From Lachnospiraceae bacterium (GTDB lineage: Bacteria; Bacillota; Clostridia; Lachnospirales; Lachnospiraceae), in contig VSNQ01000076.1 of assembly GCA_009774395.1 (NCBI GenBank), positions 1 to 22,839 of the forward strand: a DNA stretch of 22,839 nucleotides, in the 5' to 3' direction. The stretch's first letter is position 1. Each line of letters starts with the position of its first letter. Shown here one piece after another: positions 21,958 to 22,839 of this stretch. Both the position numbers and the translations under genes were made by a program. The notes under the pieces were generated by a model. It ran no database searches and was not told where the DNA came from. It was given only the letters and a program-made list of their open reading frames with translations.

Positions 21958-22839
21958 TTAATTCATTCCCACAACCTTATCCAAGAGTTTAGCGGAATCC
22001 CGCTTAGCCTCCCTTGTAGCGTGTGCATAGACATTCATTGTAGTGCTTACGTCCGAATGTCCTAAAAGTTCCTGCACGTCTTTTGGCTGCGCCCCGTTTG
22101 ATAACAGGTTTGTTGTGTAAGTATGTCTTAGTGTGTGGAAGTGGAACCCCTCTAACTCCGGTACTTTCTTTGCCGCTGTCCGGCAGGCTGTTTCCACGGT
22201 GGCAGGAAGCTCAAGACAGCCATCTTCCCTCAAGCATACAAAAGAGATTTCCGTATAATCCGCTGGCACATCCTCTGTCATTCCCAAGTTGTAATACTCA
22301 TAATGCACCCTGTTCTTTTCCGTAACCTCTTTGTAGAAGTTCCTGTGGTAGAGTTCGCCATACTGCATACGGTTTTTAAGCTGCTGTTTCCTTGCTTTCC
22401 TCAAGATGTCAGCGAGGGCGTTGCCAAAATCAACGATCCGCACTTTCTTCCTTTTTGTCGAGCCGATTTCGTGCTTATGGGTTGCACCGTTGTAGCGGAC
22501 ACTCCTGCGGACTGTCAGGCATTGCTCCTCAAAGTTGATGTCCTGCCAGGTCAGTCCTGCCACTTCCCCAAGTCTGAGACCTGTGAAATAGGCTATCTGT
22601 ACGGGCAGGATTGCGTCTTTGCTCCGCCTGCCAAGCTGTGCAATCAGCTTTTGGTACTGCTCAAATGACAGCGGCTTGACCTTGCCCGTTTCGGTGTCCG
22701 TTTCTTCCGCAAACAAGTCCATATCGTCCTTTTTATGCCTCATGACCACATACTGCATGGGGTTGAATGTAATGTACTGTTTCGGGAACACCGCAAACCG
22801 GAATGACTGCTGTAATACTGCGGAAAATGACCGGATATA
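21958..22839 (-). CDS. int: Tyrosine integrase (Tn916-type), partial at window edge
   Basis: The frame is open to the right edge, so the true start lies outside; 293 residues are visible. Counting from the internal GTG at 22791, the catalytic set is TGLRLGEVAGL (R73), a beta-hairpin Lys in GSTKRKKVR (about 113), HTLRHTY (H219, R222), LLGHSDVSTTMNVYAH (H245, Tyr 255). This is the complete R-K-H-R-H-Y set of tyrosine recombinases, in the style of Tn916 and related elements. It catalyses integration and excision of an element that must extend to the right, since int genes of this group sit near one end with the 3' end outward. The attachment site is probably between 21810 and 21957. Confidence 0.92.
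   Translation of the reverse strand, partial: YIRSFSAVLQQSFRFAVFPKQYITFNPMQYVVMRHKKDDMDLFAEETDTETGKVKPLSFEQYQKLIAQLGRRSKDAILPVQIAYFTGLRLGEVAGLTWQDINFEEQCLTVRRSVRYNGATHKHEIGSTKRKKVRIVDFGNALADILRKARKQQLKNRMQYGELYHRNFYKEVTEKNRVHYEYYNLGMTEDVPADYTEISFVCLREDGCLELPATVETACRTAAKKVPELEGFHFHTLRHTYTTNLLSNGAQPKDVQELLGHSDVSTTMNVYAHATREAKRDSAKLLDKVVGMN

Noticed and set aside
1..22839. CRISPR arrays, rRNA and tRNA genes
   Set aside because: I saw no regularly spaced repeats and no tRNA- or rRNA-like sequence on either strand by eye; the only repeats are the short ones listed.

Overview
The window looks like a low-GC Clostridia chromosome, most likely Lachnospiraceae. The support is AGGAGG-type ribosome sites, AT-rich genes, and debris of the conjugative and mobilizable elements typical of that family (DnaC-like loader, MobA/MobL relaxase, VirD4-type coupling protein, element sigma factors, Tn916-type integrase). 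It is an accessory region in advanced decay: about half of the recognisable genes are truncated, frameshifted or interrupted. All names come from reading translated sequence; no database search was possible.

Layout. 1-652: the tail of a GNAT acetyltransferase, then an open frame fusing a phospholipase-C-like N-terminus to a DnaC-like C-terminus. 680-2232 (minus): a GNAT acetyltransferase and a LysR regulator. 2284-4770 (plus): a three-gene ABC-2 exporter, diverging from lysR across a promoter with a perfect 8+6+8 palindrome; its first permease has an in-frame TGA. 4800-5060: a transposase remnant. 5094-8958 (minus): a single-chain restriction-methylation-specificity protein of 1246 residues, preceded by an overlapping 44-codon ORF. 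9080-10105: an Xre-type regulator inside the wreck of a mobilization gene whose oriT-like site is still readable. 10183-12881: a BlaI/BlaR1-like repressor and sensor-protease pair with a clear operator. 12943-13545: fragments of two element sigma factors and an HTH gene.

13544-15473 (plus): small cargo genes (Cys-rich DUF3795-like stub, GNAT tail, cytidine-deaminase-like enzyme, two unknown proteins). A recurring motif of about 13 bp starts at the end of three of their stop codons. A promoter block of about 70 bp in front of the first gene recurs at 21197 in front of another small-gene pair. 15907-19778 (minus): lacI, AAC(3)-type acetyltransferase, MATE and MFS genes. Only the acetyltransferase is intact; lacI is split by a 97-bp MITE-like insertion with a clean TA duplication. 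19973-21187: more element debris and strong hairpins. 21298-21809: an unknown 92-residue protein and a DUF4177 protein. 21958 to the right edge: a tyrosine integrase entering from outside the window.

The best leads are the newly reconstructed MITE insertion, the cargo-gene array with shared boundary motifs and a shared promoter block (possibly a recombination-built store of immunity or defence genes; inference), and the small ORF coupled to the fused restriction-modification gene.
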